Shown: one piece after another, positions 35,579 through 44,425 of the stretch
Numbering within the stretch: position 1 is the stretch's first letter
Layout of the letters: each line of letters starts with the position of its first letter
Assembly: GCF_015999265.1 (NCBI RefSeq)
Contig: NZ_JAEAGR010000011.1
Span: 1 to 64,000 of the forward strand
Direction of reading: 5' to 3'
Origin: Mobilitalea sibirica
GTDB taxonomy: Bacteria > Bacillota > Clostridia > Lachnospirales > Lachnospiraceae
DNA: 64,000 nucleotides
Made by a program: the position numbers and the translations under genes
Notes under the pieces: model-generated
Databases searched by the model: none
Seen by the model: the letters and a program-made list of their open reading frames with translations, nothing else
What the model was told of the DNA's origin: nothing

Positions 35579-35887
35579 TTGAATAGGTTAATTAATGTAG
35601 GTTTTGGAAATGTTGTGAATTCCAATAAAATTATTGGTATTATCAGTCCTGACGCGGCACCGATTAAGAGAATGGTACAGTCTGCGAAGGATAATGGCAT
35701 GGCAATTGATGCTACCTGTGGTAGAAGGACAAAGGCAGTAATTGTTACGGAAAGCGGTCACCTTGTATTATCTTCTTTGTTACCGGAAACGATTGCAAGC
35801 AGGGTTAATCAAAAAGAGCATGATATAATAAAAGAGCAATCAGACAATCAAAAAGAAGTGCATAATGAAGGTAGCAGGGCGAATTAG
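35579..35887 (+). CDS. remA: RemA/DUF370 family DNA-binding regulator
   Basis: This 102-residue protein matches RemA: NVGFGNVVNSNKIIGIISPD, APIKRMVQSAKDNGM and IDATCGRRTKAVIV. RemA activates biofilm-matrix genes in Bacillus; it forms DNA-wrapping oligomers. It uses a TTG start (35579) with GAGGAATAAC upstream. It has about 15 residues more at the C-terminus than the Bacillus protein (a hydrophilic QSDNQKEVHNEG tail). Confidence 0.92.
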   Translation: MNRLINVGFGNVVNSNKIIGIISPDAAPIKRMVQSAKDNGMAIDATCGRRTKAVIVTESGHLVLSSLLPETIASRVNQKEHDIIKEQSDNQKEVHNEGSRAN

Positions 35888-35988
35888 CATAATATATGTA
35901 TTTATATTTACAGAAAGATTATACAATAAACAACTTATATATAAAAAACAACAAAAATAATTGCTGTAATAGGAAGGAGTTTTATAAT

Positions 35989-36249
35989 ATGTTGCATCCA
36001 TCATATACGGATTTAATGAAAGTAGTAAATAGTGAGGTAGAACCGGGTGAACAGCCTGTAGTTAACAGCAGGTATTCTATCGTTATTGCAACAGCAAGAC
36101 GTGCAAGACAATTAATTAATGGGGCGACACCATTGGTAGATGTCACTTATCCCAAGCCCTTATCTATAGCAGTTGAAGAATTAAATCAATCAAGAGTTAA
36201 GATTGTCGGAGACGATGAAATGAGCGAAGACGATAAATATAATGTATAA
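35989..36249 (+). CDS. rpoZ: DNA-directed RNA polymerase subunit omega
   Basis: This 86-residue protein has the omega signature NSRYSIVIATARRARQLING, then PKPLSIAVEEL. Omega supports RNA polymerase assembly. ATG 35989 is fixed by AGGAAGGAG. It follows remA after a 101-bp gap; in many clostridia gmk lies in that gap but it is missing here. Confidence 0.94.
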   Translation: MLHPSYTDLMKVVNSEVEPGEQPVVNSRYSIVIATARRARQLINGATPLVDVTYPKPLSIAVEELNQSRVKIVGDDEMSEDDKYNV

Positions 36250-36330
36250 CACGATGTATCAAAACCGTATGGAACACGACTGCGAGTATCTCCTATGTGT
36301 ATATAACAGGATTTAAATCGCGAGGTGCGA

Positions 36331-36363
36331 GCAATATGCATGTCGTCATGCAAGAACTATTGC
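36331..36363. other. Hairpin after rpoZ
   Basis: GCAATATGCATG (36331-36342) pairs with CATGCA and TATTGC (36347-36363), with a 5-base bulge. It lacks a T-run; role unknown. Confidence 0.4.
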
Positions 36364-36381
36364 TGCATATGCGAAAAATAT

Positions 36382-36414
36382 AGCACTTTCATATAGAAAT
36401 AATATGAAGGTGCT
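36382..36414 (+). terminator. Hairpin before the signal peptidase gene
   Basis: AGCACTTTCATAT (36382-36394) and ATATGAAGGTGCT (36402-36414) pair, followed by TTTATCG. It probably ends the yicC-remA-rpoZ transcript. Confidence 0.6.
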
Positions 36415-36464
36415 TTATCGTGTATGGAGAAGTTGATAGGTTAAGTCAGGAAGGAAGTATTTTT

Positions 36465-37169
36465 ATGGATTTTGAGCATGATCAATACAATAAAGATGAT
36501 GAACTTAATAGTCTGGAGAATCAGAGTACATTATGTGACGAAGATTATAACGAAACAGAAGATTTTGAATATATAGAACCGTATGATGCGACTTCTACAG
36601 TTAATAAGAAATCATACGGTGGAGTAAAGAACCTATTGTTGGATTTGATTTTTTATGCAGCACTTATCTTTGCCTGCATTTATATTATTCCTAATTTCGT
36701 ATTACAGCGAACAATTGTAGATGGTTCTTCAATGGAAAGCACATTATCCAATGGTGATCATCTCTATGTTGAAAAGCTTTCTTATCGTTTTGATATGTTG
36801 GATCGATTTGATGTCGTTGTATTCTATCCCTATGGAAGAGACAGTGATGAGTATTATGTGAAACGTATTATCGGTCTCCCCGGAGAAACAGTTCAAATAA
36901 AACCAAAGGAAGATAACAGTGAAATCTATGATATTTATATCAATGGGGAAATCCTTGAGGAGAACTACGGAAAAGATCCAATTACGGACCCCGGCAGAGC
37001 AGCGGAGCCAATCATTTTAGATGAAGATGAATATTTTGTTATGGGAGATAACAGAACCATCAGTAAAGACAGCAGATTTTCGGTCGTTGGCAATGTTGAG
37101 AAGAAAAATATTGGAGGACGTGCATTTTTCAGAGTAAGTCCATTTAAGAAGTTTGGCACCATAGATTAG
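36465..37169 (+). CDS. lepB: Signal peptidase I
   Basis: This 234-residue protein has one membrane helix (IFYAALIFACIYIIPNFVL) after an acidic N-terminal region of about 55 residues, then the catalytic Ser in VDGSSMESTL, the Lys in YYVKRIIGLPGE and the box GDNRTISKDSR. It removes signal peptides from exported proteins at the outer membrane face. ATG 36465 follows AGGAAGGAAG; a longer frame exists, but without a ribosome site. Confidence 0.95.
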   Translation: MDFEHDQYNKDDELNSLENQSTLCDEDYNETEDFEYIEPYDATSTVNKKSYGGVKNLLLDLIFYAALIFACIYIIPNFVLQRTIVDGSSMESTLSNGDHLYVEKLSYRFDMLDRFDVVVFYPYGRDSDEYYVKRIIGLPGETVQIKPKEDNSEIYDIYINGEILEENYGKDPITDPGRAAEPIILDEDEYFVMGDNRTISKDSRFSVVGNVEKKNIGGRAFFRVSPFKKFGTID

Positions 37170-37191
37170 TACAAATTCTACTTTTTATCAC

Positions 37192-37220
37192 TTGCTTTTT
37201 ACATTGGAATTGGGTAGAAT
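37192..37220 (+). promoter_or_regulatory. Promoter of holA
   Basis: TTGCTT (37192-37197), a 17-bp spacer and TAGAAT (37215-37220), about 30 bases before ATG 37251. Confidence 0.6.
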
Positions 37221-37250
37221 AGATAATGTTCGAAAGGCTGGAAAGATATT

Positions 37251-38237
37251 ATGAAAGTAATAAAAGATCATATCAAATCCGGAAGCTTTAAACCCTTTTA
37301 CCTTCTATATGGGAGTGAAAGCTATTTAAAAAAGCTTTATAGAGATAAATTAAAAACAGCGATTCTTGGTGACAGTGATGATATGAACTTTAATTATTTT
37401 GAAGGTAAAGATGTCGATCAGAAGAAGATTAATGAAATAGCCCAAACCTTACCCTTTTTTCGTGATAAAAGGCTAATAATCATTGAAAACAGCGGCTTGT
37501 TCAAAAGTCAGAGCGAGCTTAGTGATCAACTTATTCATATGCCGGATAGTACCATACTCCTTTTTATTGAGGAGGAGGTAGATAAACGCAGTAAAATGTT
37601 CAAAACCGTCAGAGATCTTGGAACTATAGCAGAGATGAACGGTCTTGATGAAAAGAATTTAAAACTGTTCGTGGTTTCTCTCTTAGAACAGGAGGGAAAA
37701 CGGATTGCTGAGAGTACAATAAACTATTTTCTGGAAAAAACCGGCCCGGACATGGCAAATATTAAGAATGAAGTCGATAAGCTGGTTGGATATATATGGG
37801 ATCGAGCTATTGTGACACCGGAGGATGTGGATGCAGTTGTTACTACGCAGATAACCGGTAAAATATTTAATATGATAGATGCAATCGGCTCAAAGCAACA
37901 AAATAAAGCATTAGAATTATATTATGACCTGCTATCCTTACGAGAAAAGCCTATGTCCATCCTTTTTTTAATCACCAAGCATTTTAATACCCTATTACAA
38001 GTGAAGGATTTATTCAGAAGGGGCAGTAACCCTTCCTCGATCAGCGAGATGGTAGGAATACCACCCTTTGCGGTTAATAAGTATATTGGGCAAGCTAAGA
38101 ATTTTTCATCCGGTCATCTTAAGGATGCTTTGGAATTTGCCGCTGATATGGAGGAACAAATAAAGACCGGTAGGATGATTGATAAAATAGGTGTAGAACT
38201 TTTAATTATAACTTTCAGTACCAGAAAGATAAGCTAA
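37251..38237 (+). CDS. holA: DNA polymerase III subunit delta
   Basis: This 328-residue protein matches the delta subunit of the clamp loader: FYLLYGSESYLKKLYRDKL at the start, LPFFRDKRLIIIENSG, and the central INEVDKL-like NEVDKLVGY region, with a helical C-terminal collar domain. Delta opens the beta sliding clamp. It has its own promoter and is followed by tRNA-Ser; rpsT, often next to holA in Firmicutes, lies 3 kb further on. Confidence 0.93.
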   Translation: MKVIKDHIKSGSFKPFYLLYGSESYLKKLYRDKLKTAILGDSDDMNFNYFEGKDVDQKKINEIAQTLPFFRDKRLIIIENSGLFKSQSELSDQLIHMPDSTILLFIEEEVDKRSKMFKTVRDLGTIAEMNGLDEKNLKLFVVSLLEQEGKRIAESTINYFLEKTGPDMANIKNEVDKLVGYIWDRAIVTPEDVDAVVTTQITGKIFNMIDAIGSKQQNKALELYYDLLSLREKPMSILFLITKHFNTLLQVKDLFRRGSNPSSISEMVGIPPFAVNKYIGQAKNFSSGHLKDALEFAADMEEQIKTGRMIDKIGVELLIITFSTRKIS

Positions 38238-38314
38238 ATAGAGTGAGTAAGGAATGGATGAATTATACCACAAAATTCAATAATATACAGTGTAAACTGT
38301 ATCATTATAAATAT

Positions 38315-38400
38315 GGAGACGTATCGAAGTGGTCATAACGGCCCTGACTCGAAATCAGGTAGCCCGCAAGGGCTCGTGGGTTCGAATCCCACCGTCTCCG
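38315..38400 (+). tRNA. tRNA-Ser (anticodon CGA)
   Basis: This is a complete type II tRNA of 86 nt: acceptor GGAGACG/CGTCTCC with discriminator G, anticodon stem CTGA/TCAG with loop CTCGAAA, a long variable arm (AGCCCGCAAGGGCT) and the T arm GTGGGTTCGAATCCCAC. CCA is not encoded. A small inverted repeat, ATACAGT/ACTGTAT, lies just upstream at 38285-38302. Confidence 0.96.
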
Positions 38401-38410
38401 TTACCAGGGG

Positions 38411-38438
38411 GTGTCGCACTATTGTGCGGCACTTTTTT
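38411..38438 (+). terminator. Terminator after tRNA-Ser
   Basis: GTGTCGCAC (38411-38419) pairs with GTGCGGCAC (38424-38432), followed by six T residues. Confidence 0.9.
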
Positions 38439-38676
38439 ACGTTAGAGATGTTTATCACACAGTAGGTCTTACTAAGGGTAATTATTATCCAACGAAAGAC
38501 ACGTTTTCACTCTGATGCCGCTCTAAGCACAAGAAAGAAAAACCAAGTAGTAAATATTTAGAATGAGTGGTAAAATATATTTATATTTTTAATAATATTA
38601 TGAAACCTTGGTATATATTTCATCGTCTAATAGTCGATAGGAAAGAGAAATTTCCAATAAAAGAAAGGAGATTTAT

Positions 38677-40971
38677 ATGAAAAAAGCAATAACCTTGCTA
38701 TTAAGTGGTGTGATTTTAGCTACCTCGATACCGGCAGGTAACAGTAGAGCTGATATGATGGCTACAAATGAAATAGTTGCAGATTCCGACATATCCATAT
38801 TACCCATGCCGGAGAAGCCATCGAGGGGAGCGTTAGATCCGTCACAGGATGCTTTGGAGGCTGCGATCAAAGCAGTGAAGGGAAAAATAACAATTCCTAA
38901 GGAATATTCGGAGTTTGATTACTATTTTTACGGATCCACTTCCTATGCAGATACTTATTGGAACTTGACCTGGCGTAATCCGAAAGATTCAAGTTATATC
39001 CAGGTAAGCTGTGATAAAAACAATCATATTACACATTACAGTAAGTATGATTATTCTGCGAAGAGTACCGGTATCCCCAAGTATCTTAAAAAGGAGTTAA
39101 AAAGCACAGCAGATCAGTTTATAAAACAGATTGCTCCGCAAATCTCTTCTAAGGTGGAATATTTGGATGCGAATTATGAAAGTATCTATAGCGGTACCTA
39201 TAATTATTCTTATCAAAGGAAGGAAAATGGAGTAAGTTTTCCGGATAATAAGGTAAATGTATCGGTTAACAGTGTTTCAGGAGAGGTTATGAGCGCTTCT
39301 GTTCAGTGGCTTTATGATGTCACTATTCCAAAGGCAGATACCAAGCTGACCAAAGAAGAGGCAGCCAAAATCATCGGTGAAAACCTAAAGATGGAGCTGG
39401 TATACAGAACGGATTATTATCGTATCTATGACAGTAATAAAAAGGATTATGTGCAAAAAGCTTATTTGGTTTATGAACCAAATCCCGGATATATCTCAGT
39501 TGATGCCAAGACAGGCAAAGTTTATTTGACCCGGTCAGAGTGGATTGATAAAACCAGATATGCAGGAAGCGGAGACTATGAAAAAGAGGAAGCAGTCAAT
39601 GATATGGCGAAAACAGCTTCCGATGTATTAACAGAAGAAGAAATAGCTAAAATCAATGAACTGGAAGAACTGATCACGAAGGATAAAGCGATAGAGAAAG
39701 TGACGAAAAATTCTTATCTTTATATCGATAAAAATCTAATGTCATATAACGCTTACTTAAATAAATCCTATAACGGAAATAAAGAAGCAAATTATGTCTG
39801 GAATATAGAACTCAGAGACCCCAGGCCTGTGGATTATGATAAGGATAGTAAGTATTACCGAGCCTATGCCAATGCACAGGTCGATGCAAAAACAGGTAAA
39901 ATACTGAGCTTTAAAGCCAGTCTTGACAGTAATTATAATGATAAGAACGGAACCTGGAATGAAGTAAAAATTAAATATAATAAAGAGGAAAGTCAGACCA
40001 AACTGGAATCATTTTTAAAGAGCCAGATTAAGGATCGCTTCACTAACTCAAAACTGGTAACTATCAGTGATGATTATGTCGCCTTTTATAAGAATGATGA
40101 ACCGGTATATGGCGGATACCAATATAAATACAACAGAGTAAATGAGGGTGTGATTTATCCTTACGATCATATTTATGGAGCCGTAGACGGAGTCAGCGGT
40201 AAGATCTATTCCTATCGTTCTTCCTGGAATGACAATGTAGTGTTTGAATCACCAAAAGGAGCTATGTCTTCGGAGAAAGCATTTGAACATTATATTTCAA
40301 AAGAAGGGTACCAGTTGGTTTATGAAGTCAATGAAATTAATATCTATGATCCAAGTTATAAGGGGGAATCAAGATATTATGATGATTCAGAAGCTTACAG
40401 TATGAAATATGAGGTTCGTCTGGTTTACCGTCCTGATGTTAATCCTGCTTTGATTTCTCCGTTTACCGGAGAACAGTTGACTTATGATGGGAAAGTATAC
40501 AAGAAGATAAAACCTTATTCCTATCTGGATGTTGCAGACACGAGGGAAAATCGTGAAATCCTTTTGCTTTCTGATATGAACATCGGTTTTGAAGGTGAGT
40601 ATTTTTATCCGGAAAAAGAAATAACAGAAGCTGAACTAATCGGTTTGATGGAGAAAGTTGGCTATGGATATTATACAGAAGAGGATAAGGCAACTGAGAA
40701 TAAAGTTACCAATGAAGAGTTAGCAAAGAGCTTTATCCAAAGACTTGGACTAGAAAAAATTGCAGCAATCAATGGAATTTATAATACTGGCTACCACGAT
40801 CAGTCAGAGATACGTTCTGATGCGATTGGGGCAGTAGCATTAGCCAAAGGATTAGGGCTGATGACCGGAGATAATAACAATTATTTCTATCCTAAGAAAT
40901 ATGTAACCAGAAAAGAAGCAGTTCATCTAATCCTTAATTTTATTAAGGTTCAAAGGGATGGAATCTATTAA
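38677..40971 (+). CDS. Exported YcdB/YcdC (PepSY-like) repeat protein with SLH domains
   Basis: This 764-residue protein has a signal peptide (AITLLLSGVILATSIPAGNS). The body carries repeated YcdB/YcdC units related to PepSY/M4-propeptide domains (e.g. VDAKTGKVYLTRSEW, VDAKTGKILSFKASL, VDGVSGKIYSYRSSW). The C-terminus (from about residue 610) has S-layer-homology repeats: YSYLDVADTRE and FYPKKYVTRKEAVHLIL. It is predicted to sit on the cell wall. PepSY-like modules often inhibit proteases; the role here is unknown. AAAGGAG precedes ATG 38677. Confidence 0.88.
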   Translation: MKKAITLLLSGVILATSIPAGNSRADMMATNEIVADSDISILPMPEKPSRGALDPSQDALEAAIKAVKGKITIPKEYSEFDYYFYGSTSYADTYWNLTWRNPKDSSYIQVSCDKNNHITHYSKYDYSAKSTGIPKYLKKELKSTADQFIKQIAPQISSKVEYLDANYESIYSGTYNYSYQRKENGVSFPDNKVNVSVNSVSGEVMSASVQWLYDVTIPKADTKLTKEEAAKIIGENLKMELVYRTDYYRIYDSNKKDYVQKAYLVYEPNPGYISVDAKTGKVYLTRSEWIDKTRYAGSGDYEKEEAVNDMAKTASDVLTEEEIAKINELEELITKDKAIEKVTKNSYLYIDKNLMSYNAYLNKSYNGNKEANYVWNIELRDPRPVDYDKDSKYYRAYANAQVDAKTGKILSFKASLDSNYNDKNGTWNEVKIKYNKEESQTKLESFLKSQIKDRFTNSKLVTISDDYVAFYKNDEPVYGGYQYKYNRVNEGVIYPYDHIYGAVDGVSGKIYSYRSSWNDNVVFESPKGAMSSEKAFEHYISKEGYQLVYEVNEINIYDPSYKGESRYYDDSEAYSMKYEVRLVYRPDVNPALISPFTGEQLTYDGKVYKKIKPYSYLDVADTRENREILLLSDMNIGFEGEYFYPEKEITEAELIGLMEKVGYGYYTEEDKATENKVTNEELAKSFIQRLGLEKIAAINGIYNTGYHDQSEIRSDAIGAVALAKGLGLMTGDNNNYFYPKKYVTRKEAVHLILNFIKVQRDGIY

Positions 40972-41025
40972 TTAAATGTAAAATGATAGGCAAATAGTAT
41001 GTTATATAAGTAGAAAGGCTGTTTC

Positions 41026-41139
41026 CTATATTCAATATATGGATAAGACAGGACTTAGGATTTCCCCTAATGCATTTCAACGAGAGTGTGTGGGAACCCT
41101 AGGTCCTGTCTTTGGTATATCTTTTATAGGAAAATAGCC
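41026..41139. repeat. 114-bp palindromic element (short relative of family A)
   Basis: GGCTGTTTCCTATA-like and TATAGGAAAATAGCC arms pair, continuing through GACAGGACTTAGG / CCTAGGTCCTGTC. The centre contains CAACGAGAGTGTGTGGGAA, close to the reverse complement of a block in the 5718-5930 element. It could terminate the upstream gene. Confidence 0.6.
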
Positions 41140-41164
41140 ATCACCAACAAATGTACACATGAAA

Positions 41165-41195
41165 AAGGGAATGTAGCAAATCACTACATTCCCTT
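41165..41195 (-). terminator. Terminator of rpsT
   Basis: AAGGGAATGTAG and CTACATTCCCTT form a 12-bp perfect stem. Read on the minus strand it is followed by CCCTTTTTC. Confidence 0.85.
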
Positions 41196-41208
41196 CGTAT
41201 ATTATTAA

Positions 41209-41472
41209 TTAAGCAATATTATTAACAGCCTTAGTGATACGAGAAATCTTTCTAGCGGCTGTATTCTTGTGATAAACACCTTTAGAACTAGCCTTACTGA
41301 TTTCAGAAACAGCAGAAACTAAATTTGCTTTTGCAAGATCTTTATCACCTGCAGCAACAGCAGCATCTACTTTTTTCACCATAGTCTTAACCTTAGACTT
41401 GATCGCTCTATTTCTGGCAGCTTTTTTCTCATTAACTAAAATTCTTTTTTTAGCAGATTTAATGTTAGCCAA
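41209..41472 (-). CDS. rpsT: 30S ribosomal protein S20
   Basis: This 87-residue, very basic protein has the S20 sequence: MANIKSAKKRILVNEKKAA, RNRAIKSKVKTMVKK and a final KGVYHKNTAARKISR. It binds 16S rRNA early in 30S assembly. GGAGGTGGAATATT precedes the start. It is divergent from gpr, the standard clostridial arrangement. Confidence 0.97.
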   Translation of the reverse strand: MANIKSAKKRILVNEKKAARNRAIKSKVKTMVKKVDAAVAAGDKDLAKANLVSAVSEISKASSKGVYHKNTAARKISRITKAVNNIA

Positions 41473-41626
41473 TATTCCACCTCCAAATTATTAATATTTA
41501 ATTGACCAACCATTTCACCAAGGACAACAAATTTTGAGAGTGAGATGCCAAACTTGGGTTTGGTTGTTTCGATAATTGTTTCATTAAGATCCGGACACGG
41601 ACGTTCTTATGAAAACATACTATTAT

Positions 41627-41655
41627 ATAGTAGTATATCCGTTACATTCTGTCAA
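41627..41655 (-). promoter_or_regulatory. Promoter of rpsT; possible overlapping forespore promoter of gpr
   Basis: On the minus strand: TTGACA (41655-41650), 17 bp and TACTAT (41632-41627), with an AT-rich near-palindrome around it. On the plus strand a sigma-G-like -10 CATACTA stands at 41616-41622 but lacks a good -35. The leader also holds CCAAAC/GTTTGG (around 41553-41568). Confidence 0.6.
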
Positions 41656-41728
41656 TACATATTTTTGAAAAACTTTGTAGAAAATAAGTTTAAATAAAAT
41701 ATTAATTGAACATTGGAGGAAACAGGAC

Positions 41729-42640
41729 ATGTTAAGAAAAGTTAGAACCGACTTGGCATTGGAAGTCAGGGAAAGCTTTCCCCAGGATGATGTGGAAATT
41801 AGGGGAGTTGCACTAACCGAGGAATATGATGAGAAGAGTAAGATACGGGTTACAACCGTAGTGATAAAAGATGAAAAGGGAGCTAATGCAATGAAGAAAC
41901 CCATAGGCACTTACATTACCATAGAAGCTCCTGAACTTAGTAAATCAGACGATAGTTACCATAAATCTGTTTCTGATGTGATTGCACAGAATTTAATGAA
42001 GCTGTCAGGTGAACTGAAAAAAGAGGAGATATTGGTTGTAGGCCTTGGGAACAGGGAAGTAACGCCGGATGCCCTTGGTCCGCAAGTGGTGGATAATTTA
42101 TTCGTGACAAGGCACCTAATTAATGAATATGGTACTGAGTTTAGTGAAAGGAATAGACTTGGTAATGTCAGTGCCATATCTCCGGGTGTTATGGCTCAGA
42201 CCGGAATGGAAGCACAGGAAATTATAAAGGGAATTGTAAAGGAGACAAAACCGAAATTACTTATTGTTATCGATGCCTTAGCTTCCCGCAGTGTAAGTCG
42301 CTTAAATACCACGGTTCAGATTACCGATACCGGTATCAGTCCGGGTTCCGGAGTTGGTAACAACAGAAAGGCATTAAATGAGGAAACGCTCGGTACCAAA
42401 ACAATTGCTCTGGGAATTCCTACTGTTGTGGATGCTGCCACTATTGTAGCAGATACCTTGGAAAAATATATGCAAAACAGTGGATTTACGGAAGAAGAAG
42501 TTTTTAAGTTTATCTCCGAAGTGAATGAACAACATATTGATAACATGTTTGTTACACCAAAAAATATTGATGATTCCATCAAACGTATTAGTTATACGGT
42601 TTCGGAAGCTCTTAATTCCTGCTTTTCTCAAACGGTTTAG
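41729..42640 (+). CDS. gpr: GPR endopeptidase (spore germination protease)
   Basis: This 303-residue protein matches peptidase family A25. It begins MLRKVRTDLALEVRE, which includes the short propeptide cleaved during activation. Family motifs include VVGLGNREVTPDALGP, SAISPGVMAQTGMEAQEI, VIDALASRSVSRLNTTVQI and SPGSGVGN. It degrades small acid-soluble proteins when spores germinate. GGAGGAAACAGG precedes ATG 41729. spoIIP follows, as in other spore formers. Confidence 0.96.
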   Translation: MLRKVRTDLALEVRESFPQDDVEIRGVALTEEYDEKSKIRVTTVVIKDEKGANAMKKPIGTYITIEAPELSKSDDSYHKSVSDVIAQNLMKLSGELKKEEILVVGLGNREVTPDALGPQVVDNLFVTRHLINEYGTEFSERNRLGNVSAISPGVMAQTGMEAQEIIKGIVKETKPKLLIVIDALASRSVSRLNTTVQITDTGISPGSGVGNNRKALNEETLGTKTIALGIPTVVDAATIVADTLEKYMQNSGFTEEEVFKFISEVNEQHIDNMFVTPKNIDDSIKRISYTVSEALNSCFSQTV

Positions 42641-42767
42641 AACTGTTTTAAAGCAGTTTAAGAAACTCTTAAATTATGAACTTTGTTGGACAGGGTAATA
42701 AAACCAAGCTAAATGAATATAATGAATCAGGTTATTGGGAAATTATATTCCTGGTTTGGAGGCAGTA

Positions 42768-44159
42768 ATGAGAAGGATGAAGATGAGGGACAGGAGACGA
42801 CTACATCTGGGGATATGGACCCTTATTATAGTAGGGTCGATATTTTTATTGCTACGCCTTGTCGCCCTGTCCTTTTCAAATGATGTAGGCCAAGCTAAGA
42901 GAAGTATCGGTTCTGTTATAATGTCAGGTTTATGTATCAATGTGTTTGAATCAGGTTCCTCTTTATTAAATTACGTAACTGAGAAAGAGGAGACTGCATA
43001 TAAATTTCCGGTTAATCTGCTCTCGGATGAGTTTGCACTACAAAAGTATATGAAGGAGTCAAACTCATATGCTGTATTGTTACAAAACAGCAATCCATTT
43101 GTGATACAGGGTATACATAATAGAAAAGAGGAGAAAGTAAATAATAAAATTAGTTTTTATAACATATCCACTAATCAACTAACAAAGGATTATATACTTT
43201 CAAATGGAGCGATGTTTCATCGCAACGATTCTTATGGTAATATAGATTTTCAGTTTGCTAAGAACAGTTCAGGGAATTTTACTTCGAATGAATTACCTAT
43301 AGGAGTGATTGGAGGAGAGTTTTATTTTGAAGAAACCGAAGATAAAGAAACAAATGGCGAAGGCTCAGCTATCGATACCATGCATACGAACGGTAGAGTA
43401 TCTTTTACGTTAGATCAGTTAAAAGATACCGCATTTTTCGTACGTAATTTTTATATTATTGATCAATCAACGAAAATAACAGAGGGTCTGTTCGATGCAG
43501 AAAAGCTTCTAAGTAAAGACATGACATTGAAACAAGAAAATAATGCTCCTCAAATATTAATCTACCATACCCATTCTCAAGAAGCTTTTGTAGATAGTCG
43601 AAAGAATGTAAAAGCAGATTCCGTAGTTGGAATTGGATCTTATCTGACAGATATACTGGAAAATGAATACGGTTATAATGTTATACATGATACCTCCTGC
43701 TATGATGTCGTAGACGGAAAACTTGATCGAAATTTTGCATATAATTTGGCGAAGGACGGGATTGAAAAATTACTAAAGAAGCATCCAAGCATTGAGGTGG
43801 TTATTGACTTACATAGAGATGGGGTTGCGAAGAGATCAACCATAATTGATGGAAAAGAAACAGCGCAGATTATGCTGTTGAACGGATTAAGCAGGGATCA
43901 AAACGGACCAATCACCCATCTTGACAATCCATATCTCTCGGATAATTTGGCTTTTAGCCTTCAGCTCCAGATGAAATCTCTTGAGTTATACCCGGGACTC
44001 TTTTATAAGAATTATCTGCAATGTTATCGCTATAATATGCACGTTAGACCAAAATGTATTCTAATGGAGCTTGGAACCCATGAAAACACCCTACAATCGG
44101 CTAAAAACGCAATGGAACCCTTTGCCGAAATACTGGATGCAGTATTACAAGGTAAATAA
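42768..44159 (+). CDS. spoIIP: Stage II sporulation protein P
   Basis: This protein of about 463 residues has a basic start and a membrane helix (LGIWTLIIVGSIFLLLRLVAL), a variable middle, and the SpoIIP catalytic domain with ILIYHTHSQEAFVDSR, VVIDLHRDGV and MELGTHEN. With SpoIID and SpoIIM it thins septal peptidoglycan during engulfment, acting as amidase and endopeptidase. ATG 42768 follows GGAGGCAGTA; the upstream in-frame start lacks a ribosome site. Confidence 0.95.
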   Translation: MRRMKMRDRRRLHLGIWTLIIVGSIFLLLRLVALSFSNDVGQAKRSIGSVIMSGLCINVFESGSSLLNYVTEKEETAYKFPVNLLSDEFALQKYMKESNSYAVLLQNSNPFVIQGIHNRKEEKVNNKISFYNISTNQLTKDYILSNGAMFHRNDSYGNIDFQFAKNSSGNFTSNELPIGVIGGEFYFEETEDKETNGEGSAIDTMHTNGRVSFTLDQLKDTAFFVRNFYIIDQSTKITEGLFDAEKLLSKDMTLKQENNAPQILIYHTHSQEAFVDSRKNVKADSVVGIGSYLTDILENEYGYNVIHDTSCYDVVDGKLDRNFAYNLAKDGIEKLLKKHPSIEVVIDLHRDGVAKRSTIIDGKETAQIMLLNGLSRDQNGPITHLDNPYLSDNLAFSLQLQMKSLELYPGLFYKNYLQCYRYNMHVRPKCILMELGTHENTLQSAKNAMEPFAEILDAVLQGK

Positions 44160-44182
44160 ATCCATACAACAATTTAATCAGC

Positions 44183-44211
44183 TTGTAACTCCAAAAAGGG
44201 TATGCTATAAT
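44183..44211 (+). promoter_or_regulatory. Promoter upstream of lepA
   Basis: TTGTAA (44183-44188), a 17-bp spacer and TATAAT (44206-44211) with an extended TG at -14. Confidence 0.6.
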
Positions 44212-44425
44212 GATGTCTGGTACAACGCAAGCTCCAATGGAAAAAACGTTTTGTAGCCATTAGTAAGGCAAGTTATAAAGTGACAGAATATGAATATTAA
44301 GTTTAATTAGAAAATGATATGTGATTTTGTAATAATAAAATATTTAGAGATGCGTGAAAAATAGTCACTATAAATAAGATAATAAACAGAAATAATGAAG
44401 ATATATTGTACACAGGAGGAGTAAG

